From CAYOHP01 sp964403795 [NCBI: uncultured bacterium] (GTDB lineage Bacteria > Muiribacteriota > UBA6191 > CAZXTJ01): a DNA stretch of 16,571 nucleotides. The translations under genes and the position numbers were made by a program. Each line of letters begins with the position of its first letter. Position 1 is the first letter of the stretch. The notes beneath the pieces were generated by a model. The model made no database searches, was not told the origin of the DNA, and saw only the letters and a program-made list of their open reading frames with translations. Shown here one piece after another: positions 1 to 7,313 of this stretch. The DNA lies in contig CAYOHP010000058.1 in assembly GCA_964403795.1 (NCBI GenBank), positions 1 through 16,571 of the forward strand, in the 5' to 3' direction.

Positions 1-516
1 CACCTCCTTGGCCAGGCCGAAGTCGATCAGGCGCAGGGTGCCGACGGCGTCGACCAGGAGGTTGGCGGGCTTCACGTCCCGGTGCACGATGCCGGCCCGA
101 TGGGCCTCGGCCAGGCCCGCCAAGGCCTGTTCGACCAAGGACTCGACCAGGCGAGCCGGCAGCCGACCGCCCCGCTCCCGCACCAGCTCGGAGAGCGGTC
201 GGCCCTGGTCGTCGGGATAGCAGAGGAAGGCCGAGTCCTCGCCCACGCCCTGGTCCAGGACGCTGACGACGTGAGGACTGGCCAGGGACCCGAGGATCTG
301 GGCCTCCCGGAGGAACCGGTCCCGGCCCGCCGGGTCGATTCCGTGGGCCAGTGGGATCAGCTTCAGGACCACGGACCGGTCGAGGCTTTCCTGGATCGCC
401 CGGAAGACTCCTCCCTGGGCCCCCTGGCCGAGCACTGCGATCGGCCGGTACCCGGCGGGCATCGACGCCCCGAGCCGGTCCAGTAGAATCCGGATGGGAT
501 CCGAGGCGGAGGTCAC
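1..516 (-). CDS. Ser/Thr protein kinase (Hanks type), N-terminal part, cut by window edge
   Basis: The reverse strand reads 172 codons of a eukaryotic-type protein kinase that runs off the left edge. Numbering from the GTG at 516, I see the glycine loop GQGAQGGVF (30-38), the ATP-anchoring lysine in VLKL (K52), the helix-C glutamate in FLREAQ (E71), the catalytic loop HRDVKPAN (145-152) and the DFG motif (165-167). All catalytic positions visible are canonical, so an active kinase is expected; its substrate is unknown. The kinase domain begins almost at the N-terminus, and any transmembrane or sensor region would lie beyond the window. The start is uncertain: GTG at 516 gives a plausible leader, the ATG at 462 would shorten it by 18 residues, and neither has a strong ribosome binding site. 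It is divergent from the lipoprotein gene at 621. Confidence 0.93.
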   Translation of the reverse strand, partial: MTSASDPIRILLDRLGASMPAGYRPIAVLGQGAQGGVFRAIQESLDRSVVLKLIPLAHGIDPAGRDRFLREAQILGSLASPHVVSVLDQGVGEDSAFLCYPDDQGRPLSELVRERGGRLPARLVESLVEQALAGLAEAHRAGIVHRDVKPANLLVDAVGTLRLIDFGLAKEV

Positions 517-620
517 CCGGATCCCGACCGCCGATCCGGGTCCCGCGGGTGGGAGGGAGTCGGAGCCGACGCCCCGAACGGGCTCCCGATCCCGGGCCCG
601 GAGGCCGATCCTAGGAGGAG

Positions 621-1244
621 ATGGCGAGATCCGTCGCAGTCCGGCTGGCGGCCCTGGCTGCCGCCGGTCTCGTCGCGGCCTGCGGCGCGGCATGGTTCGG
701 GGGTTCCCGACGGGACCCCGTCCCTCCCCTCTTCACCGTGTCGGCCGAGGGACCCGAGATCCCCGATCCGACCCGGCCCCTGGTGCTCTCGGGGGGTGGG
801 GTCCGCCTCGAGCTGCCGGTCGGGTTCCGGGTCCGTCCCGGGTCGCTCGCCGAGGAGCCGGGGTCGGTCCGGCTGCGGGTGGCAGGTGACCATGGCGTGC
901 TGGGGTCGCTGGCCTTCTACCGGGAGGGAGCGGGCCGGCTCCGGGAGGGCTTCCTGGCCCTGGCCTCGGGGCCCCCGGACCCGGATCTCTCGGAGCGCCT
1001 GCTGGCCGGTTCGACGATCCTCTCCTCCCGCACCCAGGACCTGCCGGGGGGCAAGCTCGTCCAATTCGAGATGGCCCCGGCCGGGGCCCCGACCGAAGCC
1101 GGACTTCCGGTCCGGGAACTGGCCCTGGTACTGGTGCCGGCGAAGGGAGAGGGGCTCGCCACCTTCTTCCTGCGCTTCCCGTTCCGCCCCACCGTGGCCC
1201 GCCAGCTCGGTCGCCTGCTGGACCGGGTGGCCTTCCCGGGGTAG
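621..1244 (+). CDS. Putative lipoprotein of unknown function
   Basis: This 207-residue protein has an N-terminal signal: basic start, alanine/leucine-rich core, then VAAC with C21 as the candidate lipidated cysteine, so an envelope location is likely. The remainder (about 55-207) alternates hydrophobic strands with Gly/Pro turns and resembles a small beta-rich domain such as those of the PsbP/DUF1795 type; that is a resemblance only, and I do not recognise the family. A very strong Shine-Dalgarno (AGGAGG, 613-618) precedes the ATG, but with only two bases of spacing, closer than usual; no better in-frame start is visible. It is divergent from the kinase gene and convergent with the YlbF-family gene. 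A role with the kinase is possible but unsupported. Confidence 0.8.
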   Translation: MARSVAVRLAALAAAGLVAACGAAWFGGSRRDPVPPLFTVSAEGPEIPDPTRPLVLSGGGVRLELPVGFRVRPGSLAEEPGSVRLRVAGDHGVLGSLAFYREGAGRLREGFLALASGPPDPDLSERLLAGSTILSSRTQDLPGGKLVQFEMAPAGAPTEAGLPVRELALVLVPAKGEGLATFFLRFPFRPTVARQLGRLLDRVAFPG

Positions 1245-1293
1245 GCAGGGCTTCCCGGCCGGATCCGGGTCGCGACCACCCGGGATCACCGAC

Positions 1294-1791
1294 TCAGCCC
1301 CCTTCGGGGGCGTCCTCGTCCGGCAAGGGGTCGATCAGCGAGAGGCCCGCGAAGCCGACCGGCGGGGCCGCCAGCCCGGGCGAGACCTCGGGGAACTCGT
1401 CGAAGCGGCCGTACATGGCCTCGAAGATCCCGGCGTAGACCGAGTCGACCAGCGAGTAGACCTGCTGTCGGACCTGGACGTATTCCTGGAGCACCGAGGA
1501 GTCGGAGAAGCTGCGGTAGAGGTCCATGCGGCTCCCCGGTTTGGGCCCCCCATTGCCGGCCCTGCGTCCCCCCTCGGGGACTTCCTTGGATCCGCAGCCA
1601 CCGCTCCCGCACCCGCCGCTGCCGCAGCCGCCTTCGCCCTTCTCGGCGCCTTCGAGGTCGGCCCAGGTGGCCGCCAGGGCCGGGTCTTCGCGGATGATCT
1701 CCTCCAGCCGCTTCAAGCGCAGCACCGAGGGATGGGCCGCCAGCTCCCGTCCCAGCTGGCGGGCACGGGCTTCGAGATCGCTCGTGATCAT
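1294..1791 (-). CDS. YlbF/YmcA-family protein with a triple GGCGS cysteine repeat
   Basis: The 165-residue protein has two helical parts typical of the YlbF/YmcA (Com_YlbF) family: residues 3-50, and residues 89-132 with SSVLQEYVQVRQQVY. Between them is a Gly-rich linker with three exact GGCGS repeats (54-68) that place cysteines at 56, 61 and 66. In Bacillus, YlbF and YmcA (RicF, RicA) work with YaaT (RicT) in a complex that binds iron-sulfur clusters and affects RNA processing and development. Whether this relative does so is inference. Its ATG overlaps the stop of the membrane-protein gene upstream (ATGA at 1788-1791), so translation is coupled. The C-terminal 30 residues are Pro/acidic-rich and probably disordered. 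The family call rests on pattern and length, not on a search. Confidence 0.75.
   Translation of the reverse strand: MITSDLEARARQLGRELAAHPSVLRLKRLEEIIREDPALAATWADLEGAEKGEGGCGSGGCGSGGCGSKEVPEGGRRAGNGGPKPGSRMDLYRSFSDSSVLQEYVQVRQQVYSLVDSVYAGIFEAMYGRFDEFPEVSPGLAAPPVGFAGLSLIDPLPDEDAPEGG
1297..1311. terminator. GC hairpin between convergent genes, possible weak terminator
   Basis: GCCCCC-TTC-GGGGGC forms a six-base-pair stem 52 bases after the lipoprotein stop codon, at the very end of the convergent YlbF-family coding region. The hairpin is strong, but neither strand has a following T-run, so it is not a classical intrinsic terminator. It may only reflect the Pro-Glu-Gly-Gly codons at the protein's end. 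Confidence 0.3.
1588..1632 (-). repeat. Three in-frame 15-base units encoding GGCGS
   Basis: Three consecutive 15-base units lie inside the YlbF-family gene and encode identical pentapeptides. On the coding strand they read GGCGGCTGCGGCAGC, GGCGGGTGCGGGAGC and GGTGGCTGCGGATCC. They differ only at synonymous sites, including an AGC/TCC serine switch, so the protein repeat is conserved while the DNA has diverged. Confidence 0.9.
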
Positions 1792-3164
1792 GGGGACCTC
1801 CGGGCTCCCTCACAGTATACGAGCGGAAGCCAGGTCCCCAGGGCCAGGCCCATGGCCGAGGCCAGGAGCTTGGTGAGGAGCCAGCCGTGCCCGAGGGCGT
1901 CGGGGACCGAGGGCAGGTCCCGGATCACCACCAGGAGTCCGTCCAGGACCAGATGCGGCAGGACCAGGACCAGGATCCCCGCCAGGTAGAGGGCGGCACC
2001 CGTCACGCCCGAACCCGGCATGCGCAGCGCCAGCGTCGCCAGGCCCAGGCACGGGAGCACGGCCCCCAGGACCAGGAGCGCCAGGATCGACAGGGCGGAA
2101 GGCTGGAAGCGCCCGGTCAGCGCCAGCCCGGCCACGATCCCCAGGAGCACCGCGCCGAACCGGAGCACGCCGACCGCCAGCGCCCGGTCGGGTTCGGAGC
2201 GGGCACCGGGCGGATCCCGGTCGGGTCCGGGCGGCGGGATCCAGTCCGGGGCCCCGAGCACCGCGGCGGCCACCAGGGCGAGTTCCAGGGCGATGAGCAC
2301 CCTGGCCGGATCGGCCCCGCCCCGAGCGAGCAGGAGCGCATCCCGGGCCACCCCGGCCGGCACCAGGAACATGGTGAGGAGGCCGGGCCAGCCCCAGTCC
2401 TCGCGAAAGCCGCGCCAGACGTGGGAGAGCACCCCGGGAACCCCGGCCGGCAGGTGGTCCAGGCGGTCCTCGGGGGCATCGGGCCTGGCCGCCCGCCAGG
2501 CCCGCACACCGGGGACCCGGGGTGTTGCCAGGCAAGCCGCGGCCAGCAGGCAGGCCGAGACTGCGAGGAGGCCCGACCAGGCGGGCGGCTCGACGCCTTC
2601 CAGGATCCGGGTCGCCAACCCGAAGGGCCAGCCCGAGGCGAGCACGGCCGAAGCCAGGTCGAGCACCCCCTCGCCCTGGCCGACCCGCCCGTGGATCCCC
2701 ACCAGGACCGCCAGCGAGGCGGCCAGCAGCTCGCCGCGCCGCAGCGACGCCGGCCCCAGTCCGGAGGCGAGGGCGGCCTCCCCCACCAGGATCCCGGCCC
2801 CGACCCCGAAGAGCAGGGCCGGGAGCATGGCCAGGGCGCCGGCCGAGAGCCTGGCCCCGAACCCGTGGAAACCCTGCGGCTCGGCCGCCGCCAGCCCCAC
2901 CACCACCAGCCAGGGGCCGGCAGCCCGCCAGCCGGCCTCCACCAGGGCCGCCAGCCGGAAGCGCTCGGCGCCGAGGGTCTGGAGGGCGGCGGCCCGTACC
3001 TCCACCCAGCCCCTGGCCACCCGGACCAGCATCCAGGGCAGCACCAGGAGCGAAGCCGCCCACATGGCCCGGACCAGGATCAGGGACAGACCCTGGGTGA
3101 TCGCCCCCAGACCGGCCAGGGTGCAGGCCAGGACGAAGGCGAGTCCCACCCCGACCCCGGTCAT
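1788..3164 (-). CDS. Polytopic membrane protein, probable partner of the ABC-type protein
   Basis: This 458-residue protein is dominated by long hydrophobic stretches, roughly 5-25, 30-50, 82-95, 105-130, 145-158, 195-213, 258-280, 288-304, 330-350, 355-380, 388-412 and 428-448. That suggests ten to thirteen membrane helices. A charged, Arg/Asp-rich segment at about 218-255 and a Pro/Asp-rich segment at 309-328 look like loops. No catalytic motif is visible. The ATG (3164) overlaps the stop of the ABC-ATPase-like gene as ATGA, and its own stop overlaps the start of the YlbF-family gene the same way, so the three are likely made together. By position it may be the permease of an ABC-2-like exporter, but the sequence shows no recognisable permease signature. 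The reading frame stays open well upstream of 3164, but that part is a shadow of the ATPase-like gene. Confidence 0.82.
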   Translation of the reverse strand: MTGVGVGLAFVLACTLAGLGAITQGLSLILVRAMWAASLLVLPWMLVRVARGWVEVRAAALQTLGAERFRLAALVEAGWRAAGPWLVVVGLAAAEPQGFHGFGARLSAGALAMLPALLFGVGAGILVGEAALASGLGPASLRRGELLAASLAVLVGIHGRVGQGEGVLDLASAVLASGWPFGLATRILEGVEPPAWSGLLAVSACLLAAACLATPRVPGVRAWRAARPDAPEDRLDHLPAGVPGVLSHVWRGFREDWGWPGLLTMFLVPAGVARDALLLARGGADPARVLIALELALVAAAVLGAPDWIPPPGPDRDPPGARSEPDRALAVGVLRFGAVLLGIVAGLALTGRFQPSALSILALLVLGAVLPCLGLATLALRMPGSGVTGAALYLAGILVLVLPHLVLDGLLVVIRDLPSVPDALGHGWLLTKLLASAMGLALGTWLPLVYCEGARRSP

Positions 3165-3850
3165 CCGGCTCCGCTCCCCGGGACGATGCCCAGAGTGGTT
3201 CCGGTCTCGAGGGAGGACGGAGCCCAGGGCCAGGGCCTTCCCGGATCCCGGAGGCGCCCCTCGGCGAGGACCAGGACCCGGCTGGCGGACGCCAGCAGGG
3301 ACCCGGGACGGTACTCGCCGACCAGCACCGGCTCGGATCTGGCCTGCCGCTCCCGCAGCGCCCCGGCCAGCACCGGCAGGGTCTCGAGGTCGAGGCAGTC
3401 CTCGGGATCCTCGAGCACCAGACCCGGGCGCGGGTCGGCAAGCGCCAGGGCCAGTTCGAAGCGCCGCCGCCGCCACGTTTCGCCGCTGCGCCAGGACCGA
3501 TCCTGCCAGCCGGCCAGTCCCAGCCGGGAGGAGAGCTCCAGGAACCGCTCGCGATCGACTCCCAGGGCCAGTGCCGCCTCCCGGGGCGTGGCCAGGTGGG
3601 CTGCCGAGAGCTGTTCGAGGAGGACCGCCATCCCGGCTTCGGGCACCGTCACGGTGCCGGCCTCGGGACGCAGTCGCCCCCCGGCCAGCGCCAGCAGGAG
3701 AGGCAACCCGGAACCCCGGGTCCCCACCACGTGGACGCGCTCCCCGCCTTCCACCCCCAGATCGACCGCATCGAGTCGTCCGGAATCGGGGAAGGAGGGA
3801 AGGGAGACCCCTGCCAGGCGGATCGAAGCGGTGGGACGGGATTCGGCCAT
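3161..3850 (-). CDS. Degenerate ABC transporter ATPase-like protein
   Basis: The 229-residue length and motif order match an ABC ATPase, but the motifs are eroded. The Walker A position reads GTRGSGLP (43-50), with the lysine replaced by L49 and the Ser/Thr by Pro. The signature position reads RSGET (121-125). Walker B reads LVLEDPEDCLD (144-154), with the usual Asp-Glu order swapped, although the D-loop-like CLD remains. The switch region VLVGEY (176-180) has no histidine. ATP hydrolysis is therefore unlikely; a structural or regulatory partner for the membrane protein encoded next is the simplest inference. The ATG at 3850 has a GGGAG ribosome binding site four bases upstream. The gene heads a three-gene coupled operon and is divergent from the TPR gene. 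I am confident of the family but not of the function. Confidence 0.78.
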   Translation of the reverse strand: MAESRPTASIRLAGVSLPSFPDSGRLDAVDLGVEGGERVHVVGTRGSGLPLLLALAGGRLRPEAGTVTVPEAGMAVLLEQLSAAHLATPREAALALGVDRERFLELSSRLGLAGWQDRSWRSGETWRRRRFELALALADPRPGLVLEDPEDCLDLETLPVLAGALRERQARSEPVLVGEYRPGSLLASASRVLVLAEGRLRDPGRPWPWAPSSLETGTTLGIVPGSGAG

Positions 3851-3910
3851 CGGGCTCCCGAGGTCGATGGAAGGAACGGTACATCAAGGACGGAGGCGAC
3901 GGCGGTAGCC

Positions 3911-5203
3911 ATGCAGGTGAGCAGGCTCGGGCGGAAGGCGACGCGGGCGGGCTGCCTGGCCCTCGGCCTGGGACTCTCGCTGGCGCCGGAGGCCTGGGCG
4001 CGCCGGGACCAGGACTTCCTGGAGCCGGTCGACCGGCCGAGCCGGGACATCCTGCTGACGGAGGCCAAGGTCCACCTGGCACGGGGGCGGCGCAAGGAGG
4101 CGATCTACTCGCTGACCCGGGCGCTCCACGAGCACCCCGACAACCTCGAGGTCGCCTGGAAGCTCGCCGACCTCCACTACGAGGGCAAGAACTACCCGGC
4201 GGCCATCACCCTGCTGCGCGCCTACCTCGATCGCTCCACCCGGGAACGCAACCTCTACTACCCGCTGGGACTCTGCTACCAGCAGACCAACCAGCTCCGG
4301 GACGCCCTGGGGGCCTATGCCCGGGCGCTCCAGCTGGATCCCCGGCACCTGAAGGCCTACGTGCGCCTGGCCCAGGTGCGGGTGCGGCAGGGCCTGCCGT
4401 ATGACGCCCGGGAGGTCCTGGAGAAGGCGCTGGCGCTCGATCCCGAGTACCTGCCGGCGCTGGAGGAACGCAAGATCGTCGATCGCCTGATCCAGGGGGA
4501 CGGGCAGAACGTCTACCGCAAGCGGAACATGGTCATCCAGTTCCACTCCCACCAGCAGTACGGGATGGTGGAGCGGGCCTTCCCCGCCCTGGAAGCGGTG
4601 CGGCGGAGGCTCGAGGACGACCTGAAGTACCACCTGCCGATGCTCTGGCTCCGGGTCGAGAACAAGGTGCGCCGGTTCCGGTCGCCGCCCGCCCTGTTCG
4701 ACGCCCCCGAGGACACGGTCTACGTCGAGGCCGCCGGGCTGGAGGCGGGGGTGCTCTGGCCGATCCTCGACCAGATGGCGCACCTCTACCTGGAGAAGAT
4801 GGCTTCCGGACGGTTGCCGGACTGGCTGGCCCTGGGCCTGGCGCTCCACTACGCGGCCCCGCCCGGGCTGGCGGACGTGCCGCTCCGGTCGGTGACGCCC
4901 TTCCCGATCGACTTCCCCAGGGACGACTTCGTGGAGCGACGCTACCTGCGGTTCGAGGACATGGACGCCGACCGGCGCCGGGAGATGGCCAAGGCCCTGG
5001 TCACGGTGCGGTACCTGCTCGAGACCTACGGCTGGGTGGGGATGCGCAAGCTGCTGCTCACCTTCCGGGAGGGCGAGCGCGACTTCTGGAAGGCGGCCTG
5101 GAAGGCCCTCCATCTCGACCGGGAACACCTGGTGCGCAAGCTCTCGATGTACGCCATCCGCGGCTACTACTTCGCCGACGTCAAGGAGCTGCGGCATCCA
5201 TGA
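3911..5203 (+). CDS. Exported TPR protein with a degenerate peptidase MA-like domain
   Basis: The 430-residue protein starts with a signal peptide (basic residues 5-12, hydrophobic core 13-25, likely cleavage after AWA at 28-30). Four tetratricopeptide repeats follow at about 47-80, 81-113, 114-147 and 148-181, each with the usual alanine/glycine pattern and LDP-type ends. The C-terminal half (205-420) follows the peptidase MA (gluzincin) layout. Where HExxH is expected it reads DQMAH (287-291), and where LPxWLxEGLA is expected it reads LPDWLALGLA (302-311). The first histidine and both glutamates are missing, so it is probably an inactive relative used for binding. The start is chosen because the signal peptide begins there; a GGAGG lies 14 bases upstream, which is rather far. 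The gene converges with the adenylate cyclase gene and overlaps its end by 23 bases. Confidence 0.85.
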   Translation: MQVSRLGRKATRAGCLALGLGLSLAPEAWARRDQDFLEPVDRPSRDILLTEAKVHLARGRRKEAIYSLTRALHEHPDNLEVAWKLADLHYEGKNYPAAITLLRAYLDRSTRERNLYYPLGLCYQQTNQLRDALGAYARALQLDPRHLKAYVRLAQVRVRQGLPYDAREVLEKALALDPEYLPALEERKIVDRLIQGDGQNVYRKRNMVIQFHSHQQYGMVERAFPALEAVRRRLEDDLKYHLPMLWLRVENKVRRFRSPPALFDAPEDTVYVEAAGLEAGVLWPILDQMAHLYLEKMASGRLPDWLALGLALHYAAPPGLADVPLRSVTPFPIDFPRDDFVERRYLRFEDMDADRRREMAKALVTVRYLLETYGWVGMRKLLLTFREGERDFWKAAWKALHLDREHLVRKLSMYAIRGYYFADVKELRHP

Positions 5204-6524
5204 GTCGCCCCGTCACGAAGACGGTCTCAATGGGTCCCTTGCCCTTGACCTCGATCGTGCCGCGGAGCTCGACCCGGTGGCTGGCGGCGAGCCGGTCTGC
5301 GGTAGCCCGGGTGGCGTGCACCCGCCCCGGGACCCCGTGGCTCTCCATGCGGCTGGCGGTGTTCACGGTGTCGCCCCAGAGGTCGTAGGCGAACTTCCTC
5401 CGTCCGATCACCCCGGCCACCAGGGACCCGGAGTGGAGACCCACCCGGAGCGAGAGCCGCGTCCCCCGCTCCCGGTTCATGGCCTCCACCGCAGCCAGCA
5501 TGGCGAGGCCGAGGTCGGCGGCCCGGGCCGCATGGTCGGGGACCGACCCGGGGACCCCGGCGACCGCCATGTACCCGTCGCCCATGGTCTTGATCTTCTC
5601 GACCCCCAGGCGCTCGGTCTCGGCGTCGAAGCGGGCGAAGGCGTCGTCCAGGATCGCCACCAGTTCCTCCGGCGCCAGCCTTGCCGAAAGCTCGGTGAAG
5701 CCGGAGAGGTCGGCGAAGACCACGGTGGCCTCGGGCGCCTGGTCGGCGATCACCGTCTCGCCGCGCTTCAGGCGTTCGGCGGCCGCCGCCGGGAGGATGT
5801 TGCGCAGCAGGCGTTCCGAGCGGCTGCGCTCCCGGCGGGCCCGGGTCAGGTGCCAGGACAGGCTCAGGAAGACGAAACCCGAGCACCCCAGGACGTTGAA
5901 CACGAAGAGGGCGGTGCGGACCGGAGCCGGGACCGGTGAGGGTGCGAAGCCGCTGCCGATCTCCCGGAGCGGTGCCAGGAGAACCAGCAGGAGGAAGCCG
6001 GCGATGGCCGCCAACGCCTCCCGCTGGGAGAGGAACATGATGGCGGCCGCCACCCCGACCATGCTCCAGAGCATGGTGGCCCCCGAGGACTCGAACCCGC
6101 CCAGGTGCCACTGGAGGGCGTAGGGCAGGAGCACGACCAGGAGCGGGTGGGCCCAGCGGAAGGTGGCCTGGTCGCCGGTCCAGGCCACCCGGGCCAGCAT
6201 CGCCGCGGTGAGCAGGCAGTAGGCGAGCGGCGAGGTCGCGTAGGCCGGACCCACGAAGCGATGGAGGCCCAGGGCCAGGACCGCGATCGCGGGCAGCGAG
6301 GCGGCGGCCATCACGATCTGGAGGCCCTTGCGGGCCCGGAGGTCGGGCCCGTCCTCGGGAGCGAAGCCGATCCCGGCCAGACGGCGGAGTCCCTCCGGGA
6401 CGACGGCACCGGCGGCCAGGGACCGGGCGGCGTCCCGGGCCGTGGCCCAGGTGTCCTCGGACTCGGTGGGTGCGTTGGGCAAAGGCGCGGGAACAGGGCC
6501 GGAGGCGGGATCGGGTGGGGGCAC
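5181..6524 (-). CDS. Membrane-bound class III adenylate cyclase
   Basis: The 447-residue protein has a Pro-rich cytoplasmic leader (1-65), about six membrane helices (about 68-88, 95-112, 126-140, 146-165, 170-186, 203-224), a basic linker (227-255) and a class III cyclase domain (265-440). Metal-binding aspartates are present in FADLSGFT (D272) and TMGDGY (D316). The adenine-selecting pair is K310 (EKIKT) and D381 (AYDLWGD). N388 and R392 of VNTASRM stabilise the transition state. All are intact, so it should make cAMP from ATP. The six-helix N-terminus probably senses a membrane or envelope signal. Translation starts at a GTG with no ribosome binding site, 12 bases after a TAGCAT box. It lies 44 bases downstream of the acyltransferase gene, so it may be co-transcribed or have its own promoter. 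Confidence 0.93.
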   Translation of the reverse strand: MPPPDPASGPVPAPLPNAPTESEDTWATARDAARSLAAGAVVPEGLRRLAGIGFAPEDGPDLRARKGLQIVMAAASLPAIAVLALGLHRFVGPAYATSPLAYCLLTAAMLARVAWTGDQATFRWAHPLLVVLLPYALQWHLGGFESSGATMLWSMVGVAAAIMFLSQREALAAIAGFLLLVLLAPLREIGSGFAPSPVPAPVRTALFVFNVLGCSGFVFLSLSWHLTRARRERSRSERLLRNILPAAAAERLKRGETVIADQAPEATVVFADLSGFTELSARLAPEELVAILDDAFARFDAETERLGVEKIKTMGDGYMAVAGVPGSVPDHAARAADLGLAMLAAVEAMNRERGTRLSLRVGLHSGSLVAGVIGRRKFAYDLWGDTVNTASRMESHGVPGRVHATRATADRLAASHRVELRGTIEVKGKGPIETVFVTGRLMDAAAP

Positions 6525-6536
6525 GGTCGGCGCCGG

Positions 6537-6542
6537 ATGCTA
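6537..6542 (-). promoter_or_regulatory. Possible -10 box (TAGCAT) for the adenylate cyclase gene
   Basis: On the minus strand TAGCAT lies 12 bases before the GTG start, which would give a leader of only about five bases. There is no recognisable -35 at the expected spacing. It is offered because the gene lacks a Shine-Dalgarno and other starts in the window show the same arrangement. Confidence 0.25.
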
Positions 6543-6568
6543 GCACCGGGTCGGCTCCCGGAGGCGGC

Positions 6569-7252
6569 TCACCCGTGGCGAAGCCCGACTCCCGAGGCGG
6601 CCCGGAGCTCGTCGAAGCGGGCCCGGAGGGCCTCCATGAACCCTTCCTTGGAGCCGGTCCAGCGGAGCGGCGCCCCGGCCCTGGCGGTGCAGGCGACCGG
6701 CCGGGGGATCCGGCTCCCCTTGGGCAGCGCCCGTCCCAGCCCGGTGAGGAAGAGCGGATGGACCGGGACCTCCGGGAAGGCCTCCGCCAGGCTGGCGATC
6801 CCGGACTTGAGCGGCTGCATGACCTCGGGTTCGCCCCGGGTCCCCTCCGGGAAGACGACCACCACCTCGCCCCTCTCGAGCGCCTCCCGGACCGGGCGGA
6901 GCACCTCGTCCCGGGCTCCCTTGCGCTGGCGATCGAGGGGAATGACGCCCAGCACCTGACTCGAGGCCCAGCGCATCCCGGCCGAGGCGAACCAGTAGTC
7001 GGCCGCGCCTGCGGCCCGGATCCGCCCGGAGATCGCCTCCGGGAGGAGGCTCGCGATCACCGGCCAGTCGAGGTGGCTGTTGTGGTTGGCGACCACCAGG
7101 GCGGGGCCCCGGGTCGGGAGGTGCTCGGCCCCGTCGAGCCGGGGGGAGAAGAGGATCCGGACCAGGGGGCGGAGCACCAGGCGTCCCAGGGTGGCGCGCA
7201 GCCAGCTCCGGGTCACGGGGGTTCGATCGGCAGTCGGGTCGAGGATCGGCAT
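6569..7252 (-). CDS. PlsC-family 1-acylglycerol-3-phosphate acyltransferase
   Basis: The 227-residue protein carries the acyltransferase motifs of the PlsC/LPLAT family: the HxxxxD box in NHNSHLDWP (H57, D62) and FPEGTRG (134-140). A hydrophobic N-terminal segment (about 20-36) fits membrane association. It would transfer a fatty acyl chain to lysophosphatidic acid or a related acceptor in membrane lipid synthesis. Several paralogues with different acceptors usually exist, so the exact substrate is uncertain and no symbol is given. The ATG is preceded by a good ribosome binding site (GGGAG, about seven bases away). The gene lies 61 bases downstream of the Nif3-family gene on the same strand. 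Confidence 0.9.
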   Translation of the reverse strand: MPILDPTADRTPVTRSWLRATLGRLVLRPLVRILFSPRLDGAEHLPTRGPALVVANHNSHLDWPVIASLLPEAISGRIRAAGAADYWFASAGMRWASSQVLGVIPLDRQRKGARDEVLRPVREALERGEVVVVFPEGTRGEPEVMQPLKSGIASLAEAFPEVPVHPLFLTGLGRALPKGSRIPRPVACTARAGAPLRWTGSKEGFMEALRARFDELRAASGVGLRHG

Positions 7253-7283
7253 CTCGGTCTCCCTTCGAGGACGGGACCGAGAA

Positions 7284-7300
7284 TGACAACTGAGTTGCCA
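7284..7300. repeat. Short inverted repeat between the Nif3-family and acyltransferase genes
   Basis: CAACT-G-AGTTG (7287-7297) is a perfect inverted repeat, extended imperfectly to TG(a)...(c)CA at the flanks. It lies in a locally AT-richer stretch of this GC-rich intergenic gap, upstream of the acyltransferase gene. An operator half-pair is possible; the stem is too short and lacks a T-run for a terminator. Confidence 0.35.
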
Positions 7301-7313
7301 TCTTCCCCTGGGA

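Noticed and set aside
82-486. Plus-strand frame at the left edge
   Set aside because: The opposite strand encodes a kinase with HRDVKPAN and DFG motifs.
1-516. Possibility that the kinase is a pseudokinase
   Set aside because: The glycine loop, VLK lysine, helix-C Glu, HRD, catalytic-loop Lys/Asn and DFG are all present.
1588-1632. The 15-base repeats as a CRISPR-like or mobile repeat
   Set aside because: The units are directly adjacent with no spacers, lie in frame within a gene and encode an identical peptide.
3161-3850. Possibility that the ABC-like motifs look eroded because of a frameshift
   Set aside because: Family-like sequence runs in a single frame from start to stop with the motifs in order, so the substitutions are real and not a sequencing artefact of frame.
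1887-4404. Long plus-strand frames (1887-3908 and 2020-4404)
   Set aside because: They are antisense to the ABC-like and membrane-protein genes and have no recognisable domains. The real plus-strand gene here starts at 3911 in another frame.
5181-5203. 23-base overlap of convergent genes (TPR protein and adenylate cyclase)
   Set aside because: Short convergent overlaps are common in compact genomes, and both C-termini look like ordinary tails.
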